In this document: piece by piece, positions 25,641 through 33,984 of the stretch | Layout of the letters: each line of letters starts with the position of its first letter | Numbering within the stretch: the stretch's first letter is position 1 | From: Nucisporomicrobium flavum | Lineage (GTDB): Bacteria > Actinomycetota > Actinomycetes > Mycobacteriales > Micromonosporaceae | Assembly (NCBI RefSeq): GCF_016464385.1 | Contig: NZ_JADMLH010000024.1 | Coordinates: 1-64,000, forward strand | Direction: 5' to 3' | Length of the DNA: 64,000 bases | Translations under genes and position numbers: made by a program | Notes under the pieces: model-generated | What the model saw: the letters and a program-made list of their open reading frames with translations, nothing else | Database searches by the model: none | What the model was told of the DNA's origin: nothing

Positions 25641-25871
25641 GCCCAGGCCGAGCAGGATGAGCCCGGTCGCGGCTGCCAGGGTCGCCACGGTCGAGGTGGC
25701 CGAGCCCTCCGACGTCGTCTCCCGCAGCACGAGCGCCGCGACCGGCACGACAGCGGCCGCGACCAGCCACACGGCGTTCACGGTGACGGCCAGCACGAGG
25801 GCAGCCAGAACCACCGTGACCAGGATCGGGCTGGTCCGGTGGGGCGGGAGCGGAGGCTGCGCGCTGGACAT
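25626..25871 (-). CDS. Small membrane protein, DUF3017-like
   Basis: An 81-residue protein with three hydrophobic segments (about 15-30, 33-49 and 62-79) separated by LRETTSEGS. Size, topology and position beside mdh/icd fit the DUF3017 family seen near malate dehydrogenase in actinomycetes. The match is by memory of synteny, not a search. Function is unknown. ATG 25869-25871 has a weak ribosome binding site. The last codons coincide with the end of a 21-bp repeat array. It diverges from icd. Confidence 0.6.
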   Translation of the reverse strand: MSSAQPPLPPHRTSPILVTVVLAALVLAVTVNAVWLVAAAVVPVAALVLRETTSEGSATSTVATLAAATGLILLGLGVAHS

Positions 25872-25931
25872 CGTCAGAAAGCGTAGAACCCTCGCGCCAC
25901 GTGAGGCCCGGCGGCGATCTTCAACCGGCAG

Positions 25932-25949
25932 GCAGTACGCTCGTACTGC
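25932..25949. promoter_or_regulatory. Perfect 18-bp dyad before icd
   Basis: gcagtacg and cgtactgc flank a two-base centre (ct), 34 bases before the icd start and inside the gap to the divergent membrane-protein gene. Size and symmetry fit an operator for a dimeric regulator. No regulator is identified. Confidence 0.5.
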
Positions 25950-25982
25950 TAAGCATGTGTCCCGGGAGAGGAGCGCCGGCCG

Positions 25983-27203
25983 ATGGTGGCGAAAATCAAG
26001 GTCAACAACCCGGTCGTGGAGCTCGACGGCGACGAGATGACGCGGATCATCTGGAAGCAGATCCGTGAGCAGCTGATCCTGCCCTACCTCGACGTCAACC
26101 TCGAGTACTACGACCTGTCGATCCAGTACCGCGACGAGACCGACGACCAGGTGACCATCGACGCGGCCAACGCCATCAAGCGCCACGGCGTGGGCGTCAA
26201 GTGCGCGACGATCACCCCGGACGAGGCCCGCGTCGAGGAGTTCGGCCTGAAGAAGATGTGGCGGTCGCCCAACGGCACCATCCGCAACATCCTCGGTGGC
26301 GTGGTCTTCCGCGAGCCGATCATCATGTCGAACGTCCCGCGGCTGGTGCCGGGCTGGACCAAGCCGATCATCATCGGCCGGCACGCCCACGGCGACCAGT
26401 ACAAGGCCACCGACTTCGTGGCGCCCGGCCCCGGCAAGCTGACGATGACCTTCACCCCGGAGGACGGCTCGCAGCCCATGGAGTTCGTGGTCACGGACTT
26501 CCCGGCCGGCGGCGTCGCGATGGGCATGTACAACTACGACGAGTCGATCCGCGACTTCGCGCGCGCCTCGTTCCGGTACGGCCTCGCCCGCAACTACCCG
26601 GTCTACCTGTCGACCAAGAACACGATCCTCAAGGCGTACGACGGGCGCTTCAAGGACCTGTTCGCGGAGATCTTCGAGACCGAGTTCGCCGAGGACTTCA
26701 AGAAGGCCGGCCTCACGTACGAGCACCGCCTCATCGACGACATGGTCGCCGCGGCCCTGAAGTGGGAGGGCGGCTACGTCTGGGCCTGCAAGAACTACGA
26801 CGGTGACGTGCAGTCGGACACGGTGGCGCAGGGCTTCGGCTCGCTCGGCCTGATGACCTCGGTGCTGATGACCCCGGACGGCAGCACGGTCGAGGCCGAG
26901 GCGGCGCACGGGACGGTCACCCGGCACTACCGGCAGTGGCAGAAGGGCGAGAAGACGTCGACGAACCCGATCGCGTCGATCTTCGCCTGGACCGGCGGCC
27001 TCAAGCACCGCGGCAAGCTGGACGGGACCCCGGAGGTCACCCAGTTCGCGGAGACCCTCGAGCGGGTCTGCATCGACACCGTCGAGGGCGGCCAGATGAC
27101 CAAGGACCTGGCGCTGCTGATCGGCCGGGACGCGCCGTGGCTGACGACGGACGAGTTCATGAACGCGCTGGACGAGAACCTGGCGCGGAAGCTCGCCGCC
27201 TGA
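25983..27203 (+). CDS. icd: NADP-dependent isocitrate dehydrogenase
   Basis: TCA-cycle oxidative decarboxylation of isocitrate to 2-oxoglutarate, producing NADPH. The 406 residues follow the homodimeric, eukaryote-like class: [17 protein letters not shown] at the start, [12 protein letters not shown] (substrate Ser/Asn/Arg) and [14 protein letters not shown] (metal Asp). [10 protein letters not shown] near the end is the NADP-binding region. The ATG at 25983 is preceded by GAGAGGAG. The gap after the stop is filled by a 30-bp minisatellite. Confidence 0.95.
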   Translation: MVAKIKVNNPVVELDGDEMTRIIWKQIREQLILPYLDVNLEYYDLSIQYRDETDDQVTIDAANAIKRHGVGVKCATITPDEARVEEFGLKKMWRSPNGTIRNILGGVVFREPIIMSNVPRLVPGWTKPIIIGRHAHGDQYKATDFVAPGPGKLTMTFTPEDGSQPMEFVVTDFPAGGVAMGMYNYDESIRDFARASFRYGLARNYPVYLSTKNTILKAYDGRFKDLFAEIFETEFAEDFKKAGLTYEHRLIDDMVAAALKWEGGYVWACKNYDGDVQSDTVAQGFGSLGLMTSVLMTPDGSTVEAEAAHGTVTRHYRQWQKGEKTSTNPIASIFAWTGGLKHRGKLDGTPEVTQFAETLERVCIDTVEGGQMTKDLALLIGRDAPWLTTDEFMNALDENLARKLAA

Positions 27204-27684
27204 TCCGACAGCTTCGACGAAGGCCCGCCGGCACCTGCGCCGGCGGGCCTTCGCGCGTCCGGAGGACCGGCCGGCCCGGGCCGGAGCGTCTCGGGGGATC
27301 GGCCGGGCTGGGTCGGAGGATTGGGGGGTCGGCCGGCCTGGGTCGGAGGGTCCCGGGGGACCAGGCGGCCCGGGCTGGAGCGTCTGGGGATCGGCCGGCG
27401 TGGGCTGGAGCGTCTGGGGGTCGGCCGGCGTGGGCTGGAGCGTCTGGGGGTCGGCCGGCGTGGGCTGGAGCGTCTGGGGGTCGGCCGGCCCGGGCTGAAG
27501 TGTCCGGGGGGTCGGCCGGCCCGGGCGCTGCGGGCCTGGTCGGAGGCCTGCCCGGCCGGAGGGCCGGACTTGACCGGGACCTTCGGCCCGGATGGTCGTG
27601 CCCTTGCGCCGCATCGCCGCACGGGCCCGGCCAGCGAGGATGATCTCGGCGGATGGGCCGCCAGCCGATCACGAGGGGCCGACG
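27204..27684. repeat. Gap after icd with 30-bp tandem repeat
   Basis: No gene is seen. Exact 30-bp units lie at 27391-27420, 27421-27450 and 27451-27480, with degenerate copies from about 27266 to 27510. There are no unique spacers, so this is not a CRISPR array. An imperfect hairpin (ggcccgccggc / gccggcgggcc) right after icd, at about 27222-27249, may terminate icd. I found no Rex-type operator ahead of adhE. Confidence 0.75.
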
Positions 27685-30555
27685 ATGAGCCACAGGAATG
27701 CCACACGAGTTCCGGCAGCGGGGACGCAGGCCGTAGCCGCCGAACCGGTCGCACCTGCCGAGCAGGCCGCGGCCGTCAAGCCCACCGCGCCGACGACGCC
27801 GGCCGCGAAAGCCCCGAAGGACGCATCAGGCGCGAATGCCCCGAAGGCCGCACCGGCTCCGGAGGTCGCGAAGGCCGCGAAGACGGCGGAGAAAGCACCG
27901 GCCGCGGAGGCCGCGAAGACCGCCGAAGCCGCGAAGACTGCGACGGCCGCGGAGGCTGCGCCGACGGTGGTGGACCAGGCGGTGGGTGCGCTCGTGACGG
28001 CCGCGGAGAAGGCGCTCGCCGACTACGCCTCGTACACGCAGGAGCAGATCGACCACATCGTCGCGAAGGCTTCCGTTGCCGCCCTGCACCAGCACGGTGA
28101 GCTGGCGCGGCTGGCCGTCGAGGAGACCGGGCGGGGTGTTTTCGAGGACAAGGCCGTCAAGAACATGTTCGCCGCCGAGCATGTCACCCACCACATGGCG
28201 GGGCTCAAGACGGTCGGTGTGATCGCGCGGCACGAGATCGAGGGGATCGTCGAGATCGCCGACCCGGTCGGGGTCGTGGCCGGCCTCACCCCCGTGACGA
28301 ACCCGACCGCCACCGTGATCTTCAAGGCGCTGCTGGCGCTCAAGACCCGTAACCCGATCGTCTTCGCCTTCCACCCGAACGCGCAGCGCTGCAGTGCCGC
28401 CGCCGCGCGGGTGGTGCGCGACGCCGCGATCGCCGCCGGTGCCCCGGAGCACTGCGTCGGCTGGATCGAGGAGCCGTCGCTCGAGGCGACCCGGGCTCTC
28501 ATGCACCACGACGGGGTTTCCACGATTCTCGCGACCGGCGGCAACGCCATGGTGCGGGCCGCCTACTCCGCCGGTAAGCCCGCGCTGGGTGTCGGTGCCG
28601 GCAACGTTCCGGCGTACGTGCACGCCACCGCGGATGTCGGGCGGGCCGTCAACGACATCGTGCTGTCGAAGACCTTCGACAACGGCATGATCTGCGCCTC
28701 CGAGCAGGCCGTGATCCTCGACGAGCAGATCGCCGCCGAGGCGCTGGCCGAGTTCCGGCGGCTGCACGCGTACGTGGCGAGTGCCGAGGAGAAGGCGCTG
28801 CTGGAGCGGTACGTGTTCCCGCCGGAGAAGAACGGCGGCCTCAACAGCGCCGTCGTCGGGCAGTCGGCGGCGTGGATCGCCGAGCGGGCCGGTTTCGCCG
28901 TACCCGAGGACACCTCGCTCATCCTGGCCGAGGTCGCCGCCGTCGGGCCCGCCGAGCCGCTCAGCCGCGAGAAGCTGTGCCCGGTCCTGGCGCTGCTCCG
29001 TTCCGACAGCGACGAGCAGGGCATCCGGTACGCCGAGCAGATGGTCGCGTTCAACGGCCTGGGCCACAGCGCCGTCATCCACGCGAGGGACAACGCCCTG
29101 GTCGAGGAGTTCGGCTCCCGGGTGAAGGCCGTCCGCGTGATCTGGAACGCCCCCGCCTCGCAGGGCGGCATCGGCGACATCTACAACGCGTTCGTGCCCT
29201 CGCTGACCCTGGGCTGCGGCAGCTACGGGCGTACCTCGGTGTCGGACAACGTGTCGGCCGTGAACCTGCTGAACATCAAGCGGATCGGCCGGCGCACCAA
29301 CAACCTGCAGTGGTTCAAGGTGCCGTCGAAGACGTTCTTCGAGCCGCACGCGATCCGATACCTGCGCGACATGCCGGGCGTGGAGCGGGTCACCATCGTG
29401 ACCGACCCGACGATGACCCGTCTGGGCTATGTGGACCGCATCCAGCAGGTGCTGCGCCAGCGCGGCGGCGGGGTGACCGTCCAGGTCATCGACGACGTCG
29501 AGCCGGAGCCGAGCATCGACACGGTGCAGCGCGGTGCCGCGGTGATGCGTTCGTTCCGCCCCGACACGATCATCGCGCTGGGCGGCGGGTCGCCGATCGA
29601 CGCCGCCAAGGTGATGTGGCTGCTGTACGAGCACCCGGACGTGGTCTTCGCCGACATGCGCGAGAAGTTCGTCGACGTGCGCAAGCGCGCCTTCCGCTTC
29701 CCGACGCTCGGCAAGCTCGCCCAGCTGGTGTGCGTGCCGACGACCTCGGGCACCGGCGCGGAGGTGACGCCGTTCGCGGTGATCACCGACACCGCCACGG
29801 GCCAGAAGTACCCGCTCGCGGACTACGCGCTCACCCCGAGCGTGGCGATCGTCGACCCCGAGCTGGCCGCCGCGCTGCCGCCGGCGGTGACCGCGGACAG
29901 CGGCTTCGACGCGCTCACGCACGCGACCGAGGCGTACGTGTCGGTCTACGCGAACGACTACACCGACGGCCTCGCGCTGCACGCCATCAAGCTGATCTTC
30001 GGCAACCTGGAGCGCGCGACCGTGGCGGGCGCGGCGGACCCGGCGGCCCGGGAGAAGATGCACAACGCGGCCACCATCGCCGGCATGGCGTTCGGCAACG
30101 CGTTCCTGGGCATCGTGCACGCCATGGCGCACACGCTGGGGGCGACGTTCCACATCGCTCACGGGCGTACCAACGCGGTGCTGCTGCCGCACGTGATCCG
30201 GCACAACGGCAAGGTCCCGGCGAAGCTGACCGGCTGGCCGAAGTACGAGCGGTACGTGGCGCCGGAACGGTTCCAGGACATCGCCCGGATGCTCGGCCTG
30301 CCCGCGGAGACCCCGGAGCAGGGCGTGGAGTCGTACGCGGCAGCGGTGGAGCGGCTGCGCACGGCCGTCGGCATCCCGCCGTCCTTCCAGGCGATCGGTG
30401 TCCCCGAGCGGGAGTTCGTGGACGCCCTGCCCCAGCAGGCCATGAACGCCTACCTGGACCAGTGCGCCCCGGCGAACCCGAGGATGCCGATGCTCGCCGA
30501 CCTGCAGCGCCTCATGCGCGACGCTTATTTCGGGACCGGTGTCGACGAAAAGTAA
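27685..30555 (+). CDS. adhE: Bifunctional acetaldehyde-CoA / alcohol dehydrogenase with long N-terminal extension
   Basis: Fermentative enzyme reducing acetyl-CoA to acetaldehyde and then ethanol. The N-terminal aldehyde dehydrogenase half has its catalytic Cys in DNGMICASEQ. The C-terminal iron-dependent alcohol dehydrogenase half has GGGSPIDAAK and the metal-binding DALTHATEAY and GIVHAMAHTLGATFHIAHG. AdhE normally forms spirosomes. The 956-residue protein is some 80 residues longer than usual because of an Ala/Lys/Pro-rich leader (residues ~12-95, repeats of AKTAEAAK type). ATG 27685 is preceded by GAGGGG. A full-length AdhE is notable in an otherwise aerobic-looking gene set. Confidence 0.93.
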   Translation: MSHRNATRVPAAGTQAVAAEPVAPAEQAAAVKPTAPTTPAAKAPKDASGANAPKAAPAPEVAKAAKTAEKAPAAEAAKTAEAAKTATAAEAAPTVVDQAVGALVTAAEKALADYASYTQEQIDHIVAKASVAALHQHGELARLAVEETGRGVFEDKAVKNMFAAEHVTHHMAGLKTVGVIARHEIEGIVEIADPVGVVAGLTPVTNPTATVIFKALLALKTRNPIVFAFHPNAQRCSAAAARVVRDAAIAAGAPEHCVGWIEEPSLEATRALMHHDGVSTILATGGNAMVRAAYSAGKPALGVGAGNVPAYVHATADVGRAVNDIVLSKTFDNGMICASEQAVILDEQIAAEALAEFRRLHAYVASAEEKALLERYVFPPEKNGGLNSAVVGQSAAWIAERAGFAVPEDTSLILAEVAAVGPAEPLSREKLCPVLALLRSDSDEQGIRYAEQMVAFNGLGHSAVIHARDNALVEEFGSRVKAVRVIWNAPASQGGIGDIYNAFVPSLTLGCGSYGRTSVSDNVSAVNLLNIKRIGRRTNNLQWFKVPSKTFFEPHAIRYLRDMPGVERVTIVTDPTMTRLGYVDRIQQVLRQRGGGVTVQVIDDVEPEPSIDTVQRGAAVMRSFRPDTIIALGGGSPIDAAKVMWLLYEHPDVVFADMREKFVDVRKRAFRFPTLGKLAQLVCVPTTSGTGAEVTPFAVITDTATGQKYPLADYALTPSVAIVDPELAAALPPAVTADSGFDALTHATEAYVSVYANDYTDGLALHAIKLIFGNLERATVAGAADPAAREKMHNAATIAGMAFGNAFLGIVHAMAHTLGATFHIAHGRTNAVLLPHVIRHNGKVPAKLTGWPKYERYVAPERFQDIARMLGLPAETPEQGVESYAAAVERLRTAVGIPPSFQAIGVPEREFVDALPQQAMNAYLDQCAPANPRMPMLADLQRLMRDAYFGTGVDEK

Positions 30556-30744
30556 GAATGCATCAAAGGGGATGTTTAGGATCCGTAACCGAGGGGTAGG
30601 CCGTTCGTTTCACTGGACAGAACGGATGACGGTCCGCCGCATGACGGAGGTCGCCCGCCGATCTGGCCGCCTTGTCCCGGGCGCCGATCGGCTCTCCGCA
30701 AGCGGTGCCGACCAGTAGGTGTGCACGCCTGCCGTCCCTTCCCT

Positions 30745-30772
30745 GCGGGGGGCCTTGTCCCGGGCCCCCCGC
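30745..30772. terminator. Terminator-like hairpin after adhE
   Basis: gcggggggcc (30745-30754) pairs exactly with ggccccccgc (30763-30772) around ttgtcccg. No T tract follows. It lies in the convergent gap between adhE and galT. Confidence 0.65.
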
Positions 30773-30791
30773 CCCCTATGTCCGCCGCGAA

Positions 30792-30822
30792 GAGCCGGCG
30801 CCGCGAGAAGCGGCGCCGGCTC
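30792..30822. terminator. Perfect 13-bp stem hairpin at the head of the 43-bp repeats
   Basis: gagccggcgccgc and gcggcgccggctc are exact complements around gagaa. This looks like the founder of the repeated hairpin in the array that follows. Confidence 0.75.
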
Positions 30823-30828
30823 CGGCGT

Positions 30829-31000
30829 GAAGAGGCTCCGGCGCCGCGGGATGCGGCGCCGGCTCCGGCGTGAAGAGGCTCCAGCGCCGCGGGATGCGGC
30901 GCCGGCTCCGGCGTGAAGAGGCTCCAGCGCCGCGGGATGCGGCGCCGGCTCCGGCGTGAAGAGGCTCCAGCGCCGCGGGATGCGGCGCCGGCTCCGGCGT
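30829..31000. repeat. 43-bp tandem repeat, four copies, each with a hairpin
   Basis: Units start at 30829, 30872, 30915 and 30958; copies 2-4 are identical and copy 1 has one difference. Each unit contains a stem of about 10 bp (cagcgccgc / gcggcgccg type) around gggat. The period of 43 rules out conserved coding. The array ends 22 bases before the galT stop. Confidence 0.92.
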
Positions 31001-31021
31001 GAAGCGCCGGGGGTGGGACAG

Positions 31022-32113
31022 TCAGATCGCGTCGCGGAGCAGCTGTGCCGCCTTCTCCGGCACGATGTCGTTGATGAACGCGCCCATCGCGGATTCCGAC
31101 CCGGCCAGGAACTTCAGCTTGTCCGCCGCCCGCCGGATGCTGAACAGCTGCAGGTGCAGGTAGCCCAGCTCCCGCCCCTCCCCGATGACCGCCTGGTGCC
31201 AGGCGGCGATGTACGGCATCGGCTTGTCGAACAGCGCGTCGAAGCGCTTCAAGATGTCCAGATACAGCGGGGCGAACGCGTCACGTTCGGCGTTCGTCAG
31301 CGCCGGGATGTCCAGGACGTGGCGGTTGGGCGCCAGCTGCACCTCGAACGGCCAGCGCGCGGCGGCCGGGACGTACGCGGTCCAGTGCTCGTTGGCGCCC
31401 ACCACCCGGATGCCGGCCTGCTGCTCAGCGGCGAGGACGTCCGCGTACAGGTTGCGGCCACCGGTGCGGTCGGCGTGGCGGCGGGCGGCTGCCAGCATCG
31501 CCGTCGTGCGGGGCGGGACCATCGGGTACGCGTAGATCTGGCCGTGTGGGTGGCTCAGCGTCACGCCGATCTCGATGCCGCGGTTCTCGAACGGGAAGAC
31601 CTGCGCCACACCCGGCAGCGCCGACATCTCGGTGGTGCGGTCGGCGAGCGCGTCGACGACCGTACGGACCCGCGCGGGTGAGAGGGCGCCGAACGAGCTG
31701 GTGTGGTCGCTGGTGAAGCAGACGACCTCCGCGCGCCCGACGCCGGGGCGTACCGGAACCATCTCGGTGAGCTGTGTGATCTCGTCGGGCTTGACCCGGT
31801 CGCTGAACGACGGGAACTGGTTCTCGAACACGACGACGTCGTAGTCGGGGGCCGGGATCTCGCTGGCGAAGTCCGGTGTGGACGGGCACAGCGGGCACTT
31901 GTCGGTGGGTGGCAGGAACGTGCGGGTCTGGCGGTGCGCCGCGACCGCGACCCACTCGTCGACCAGCGGGTCGTAGCGCAGCTGCGAGGTCGGCGGCGGG
32001 GGCGGCAGCCGGCGGGTGTCGGGCCACTTCGTCCGGTCCACGCCCGTCGACTCGTCGAAGTAGATCAGCTCCCGGCCGTCCGACAGCTCGATCGCCGTCC
32101 GCTGCTCAATCAC
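31022..32113 (-). CDS. galT: Galactose-1-phosphate uridylyltransferase
   Basis: Leloir pathway: swaps UMP between UDP-glucose and galactose-1-phosphate. The 363-residue protein has CPLCPS near residue 60 (zinc-type Cys pair) and the active-site SHPHGQIYAYP, with HPH carrying the nucleophilic His. The start is taken as GTG at 32113 because the conserved N-terminus (RTAIELSDGRELIYFD) begins there. A GTG at 32206 overlapping the stop of the regulator gene (GTGA) would add 31 unconserved residues and is the alternative. It is co-transcribed with the DeoR gene just upstream. galK and galE are not in the window. UDP-galactose could feed the adjacent polysaccharide locus. Confidence 0.92.
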   Translation of the reverse strand: MIEQRTAIELSDGRELIYFDESTGVDRTKWPDTRRLPPPPPTSQLRYDPLVDEWVAVAAHRQTRTFLPPTDKCPLCPSTPDFASEIPAPDYDVVVFENQFPSFSDRVKPDEITQLTEMVPVRPGVGRAEVVCFTSDHTSSFGALSPARVRTVVDALADRTTEMSALPGVAQVFPFENRGIEIGVTLSHPHGQIYAYPMVPPRTTAMLAAARRHADRTGGRNLYADVLAAEQQAGIRVVGANEHWTAYVPAAARWPFEVQLAPNRHVLDIPALTNAERDAFAPLYLDILKRFDALFDKPMPYIAAWHQAVIGEGRELGYLHLQLFSIRRAADKLKFLAGSESAMGAFINDIVPEKAAQLLRDAI

Positions 32114-32202
32114 TGAACTTTTTTCAACGTGGCGAGGCCGATCCTGGCCGCCGCCGTTGGACGGCTGGGCGCCGTCGGGCTCGATGCCAGGTTGAAAATG
32201 GT

Positions 32203-32979
32203 TCACTGAGCGCTCACCACCATGAGGTCGTTCACCTGTTCCGCGAGGATCGTGCGCGCGCTCTCGTCGAGCTGGTCGTCCGTGATCACCACGTCGGCGC
32301 GGTTCAGCGGCACGATGGAGGAGATGCCGACGGTGCCCCACTTGGTGTGGTCGGCGAGCACGACGAGCCGCTCCGCCGCCTCCACGAGGGCCCGGTTGAC
32401 GTCCGCCTCCATGAGGTTCGGCGTCGTGTAGCCGGCGCGCTCGCTCATCCCGTGCACGCCGAGGAAGAGCATGTCGAGGTGCAGCGTGCCGATCGCGGCC
32501 ACCGCCACCGGGCCGACGAGCGCGTCCGAGGGGGTCCGCGTGCCGCCGGTGAGCACCACCGTCTGGTCGGGCCGCCCGGCGCGGTAGAAGATGTCCGCCA
32601 CCGGGATCGAGTTGGTGACCACGGTGAGCGCCGGCACGTCGACGAGGCGCTGGGCGAGGCCCGCGGTCGTGGTGCCGGCCGAGAGCGCGATCGCGTCGCC
32701 GGGGGACACCAGCGCCGCCGCGCGCATCGCCATGGCCGCCTTCTCGGTGCGCTGGCGCACCGACTTGGCCGCGAAGCCCGGTTCGTGCGTCGAACCAGGG
32801 CTCACCGTGGTCGCGCCGCCGTGTACCTTCGCCAGCAGACCCCGGTCCGCGAGGGACTCGAGGTCGCGGCGGATGGTCATGTCGGACACGCCGTACTCGG
32901 CGGCCAGCTCGCTGACCCGGACGCCGCCGGCCGCCCGTACCCGATCGAGGATCGCCGCCTGGCGCTGCTGGGCCAGCAT
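32203..32979 (-). CDS. DeoR-family transcriptional regulator
   Basis: Sugar-responsive repressor of 258 residues. The N-terminal DeoR helix-turn-helix is clear (QRQAAILDRVRAAGGVRVSE then VSDMTIRRDLESL). The C-terminal sugar-phosphate sensor domain has LSAGTTTAGLAQRL and the GVHGMSERAGYTTP segment. ATG 32979 starts the conserved domain. Two CGAACAC copies 10 bp apart overlap a promoter-like sequence just upstream, so autorepression is likely. galT follows on the same strand, so the effector is probably a galactose-derived phosphate; this is inference. Confidence 0.9.
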   Translation of the reverse strand: MLAQQRQAAILDRVRAAGGVRVSELAAEYGVSDMTIRRDLESLADRGLLAKVHGGATTVSPGSTHEPGFAAKSVRQRTEKAAMAMRAAALVSPGDAIALSAGTTTAGLAQRLVDVPALTVVTNSIPVADIFYRAGRPDQTVVLTGGTRTPSDALVGPVAVAAIGTLHLDMLFLGVHGMSERAGYTTPNLMEADVNRALVEAAERLVVLADHTKWGTVGISSIVPLNRADVVITDDQLDESARTILAEQVNDLMVVSAQ

Positions 32980-33019
32980 CAGAGACCCGCCGCCGTCGGC
33001 CGTGTGAACCGCACTATTT

Positions 33020-33060
33020 CGAACACGTGCGAACACTACCCGCCGATCGGGTGTGCGCAA
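33020..33060 (-). promoter_or_regulatory. Promoter and operator of the deoR-galT unit
   Basis: On the minus strand TTGCGC (33055-33060) and TAGTGT (33033-33038) are separated by 16 bp, a plausible -35/-10 pair. Two direct copies of GTGTTCG (33030-33036 and 33020-33026), one helical turn apart, cover the -10 and the likely start site, where a repressor would bind. The leader to ATG 32979 would be about 45 bases. Confidence 0.55.
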
Positions 33061-33069
33061 AAGAGTGTG

Positions 33070-33984
33070 TTAGATACCTCGTCCGCGTTTGTGCAGGGCG
33101 GAGAGCACATTCTCGACCTTCACCGCGCCGGTCATGGCCGCGAGCGCGATCGCCGTACGCGGTTCCTTCCAGTTCGCGCGCACCGCCTCCTTGCTGAACT
33201 GCCAGGCCTGCGACCGGTTGCCGGTGGCCGCGGACCAGCAGGCGAGCTGTCCGTAGACGCGCGCCGCGCCGGGCCGGCAGCCGCTGATCTCCGGATGACG
33301 TTGCATCATCCAGCGCAGGGAGGAGATCTTCGTGGCGTATTCGTACGCATAGTGCGAGGTCCGGCCCCACAGCACCCGGACGAGCGGCTCGTCGAGGTGC
33401 ACGATCGGCGCGCGCCGGGCCGCCCGCAGCAGCAGGTCCCAGTCCTCGTTCTGACTGCCGGGCGCGTCCTCGGCCACGAGCCCGATCGCGTCCTCGTGCA
33501 GCGCCTCCCGGCGGACCAGGAACGACGAGGAGTGCAGCATCGCCATCCGGGAGCGGGCCAGCTCGTCGACCGTGACCCGGCTGCGCCCGGCCAGCCGTGG
33601 CGTGCACTTGCCCTCGTACTCGACCTCGATCGCACAGGTGGCGAACTCGGCGTCCGGCTCGGCCACCAGCGCGGCGACCTGGCGGCGCAGCTTGTCGGGG
33701 TCCCAGCGGTCGTCGTCGTCGCAGAACGCCACGAGCTCGGTGTCCAGCGCCAGGATGCCGGTGTTGCGCGCGCCCGCCAGCCCGGACGTACGCCAGTTCG
33801 TCAGCACCAGCACCTGGGTGCCCTCGGTGGAGGCGAGCAGGTAGTCGGGCTCGGTCTGGTCGTACACGACGACGACCTTGACCTCGCCGGGGTAGCGCTG
33901 GCCGCGTACCGAGGCGATCGCCTTGCGGACCAGCTCGGGGCGGTTGCGGGTGGGGATCACAACGCCGACGGACGGCCAGTTCAT
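33070..33984 (-). CDS. Glycosyltransferase family 2
   Basis: Inverting GT-A glycosyltransferase, 304 residues. It opens with VGVVIPTRNRPELVRKAI and has the nucleotide/metal motif FCDDDDRWDP, then NEDWDLLLR as probable base region. Donor and acceptor are unknown. Its start (ATG 33984) shares a base with the stop of the sulfotransferase gene upstream (TGATG), so the two are coupled. The natural reading is that it adds a sugar to the glycan made by the adjacent locus. Confidence 0.87.
   Translation of the reverse strand: MNWPSVGVVIPTRNRPELVRKAIASVRGQRYPGEVKVVVVYDQTEPDYLLASTEGTQVLVLTNWRTSGLAGARNTGILALDTELVAFCDDDDRWDPDKLRRQVAALVAEPDAEFATCAIEVEYEGKCTPRLAGRSRVTVDELARSRMAMLHSSSFLVRREALHEDAIGLVAEDAPGSQNEDWDLLLRAARRAPIVHLDEPLVRVLWGRTSHYAYEYATKISSLRWMMQRHPEISGCRPGAARVYGQLACWSAATGNRSQAWQFSKEAVRANWKEPRTAIALAAMTGAVKVENVLSALHKRGRGI

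Larger units (their letters stand above)
30556..31021. other. Convergent gap adhE / galT with hairpins and 43-bp repeats
   Basis: No gene is seen. Bases 30556-30740 show no clear signals. Two strong hairpins follow (30745-30772, 30792-30822), and then four 43-bp repeats up to 31000, each containing another hairpin. The block may stop transcription from both sides. Confidence 0.7.

Noticed and set aside
27361-27510. CRISPR-like array of 30-bp repeats
   Set aside because: The units abut directly with no unique spacers, and no cas genes are nearby. It is a minisatellite.
27510-27684. Rex operator controlling adhE
   Set aside because: No TTGTGAA-N4-TTCACAA-like dyad was found upstream of the start.
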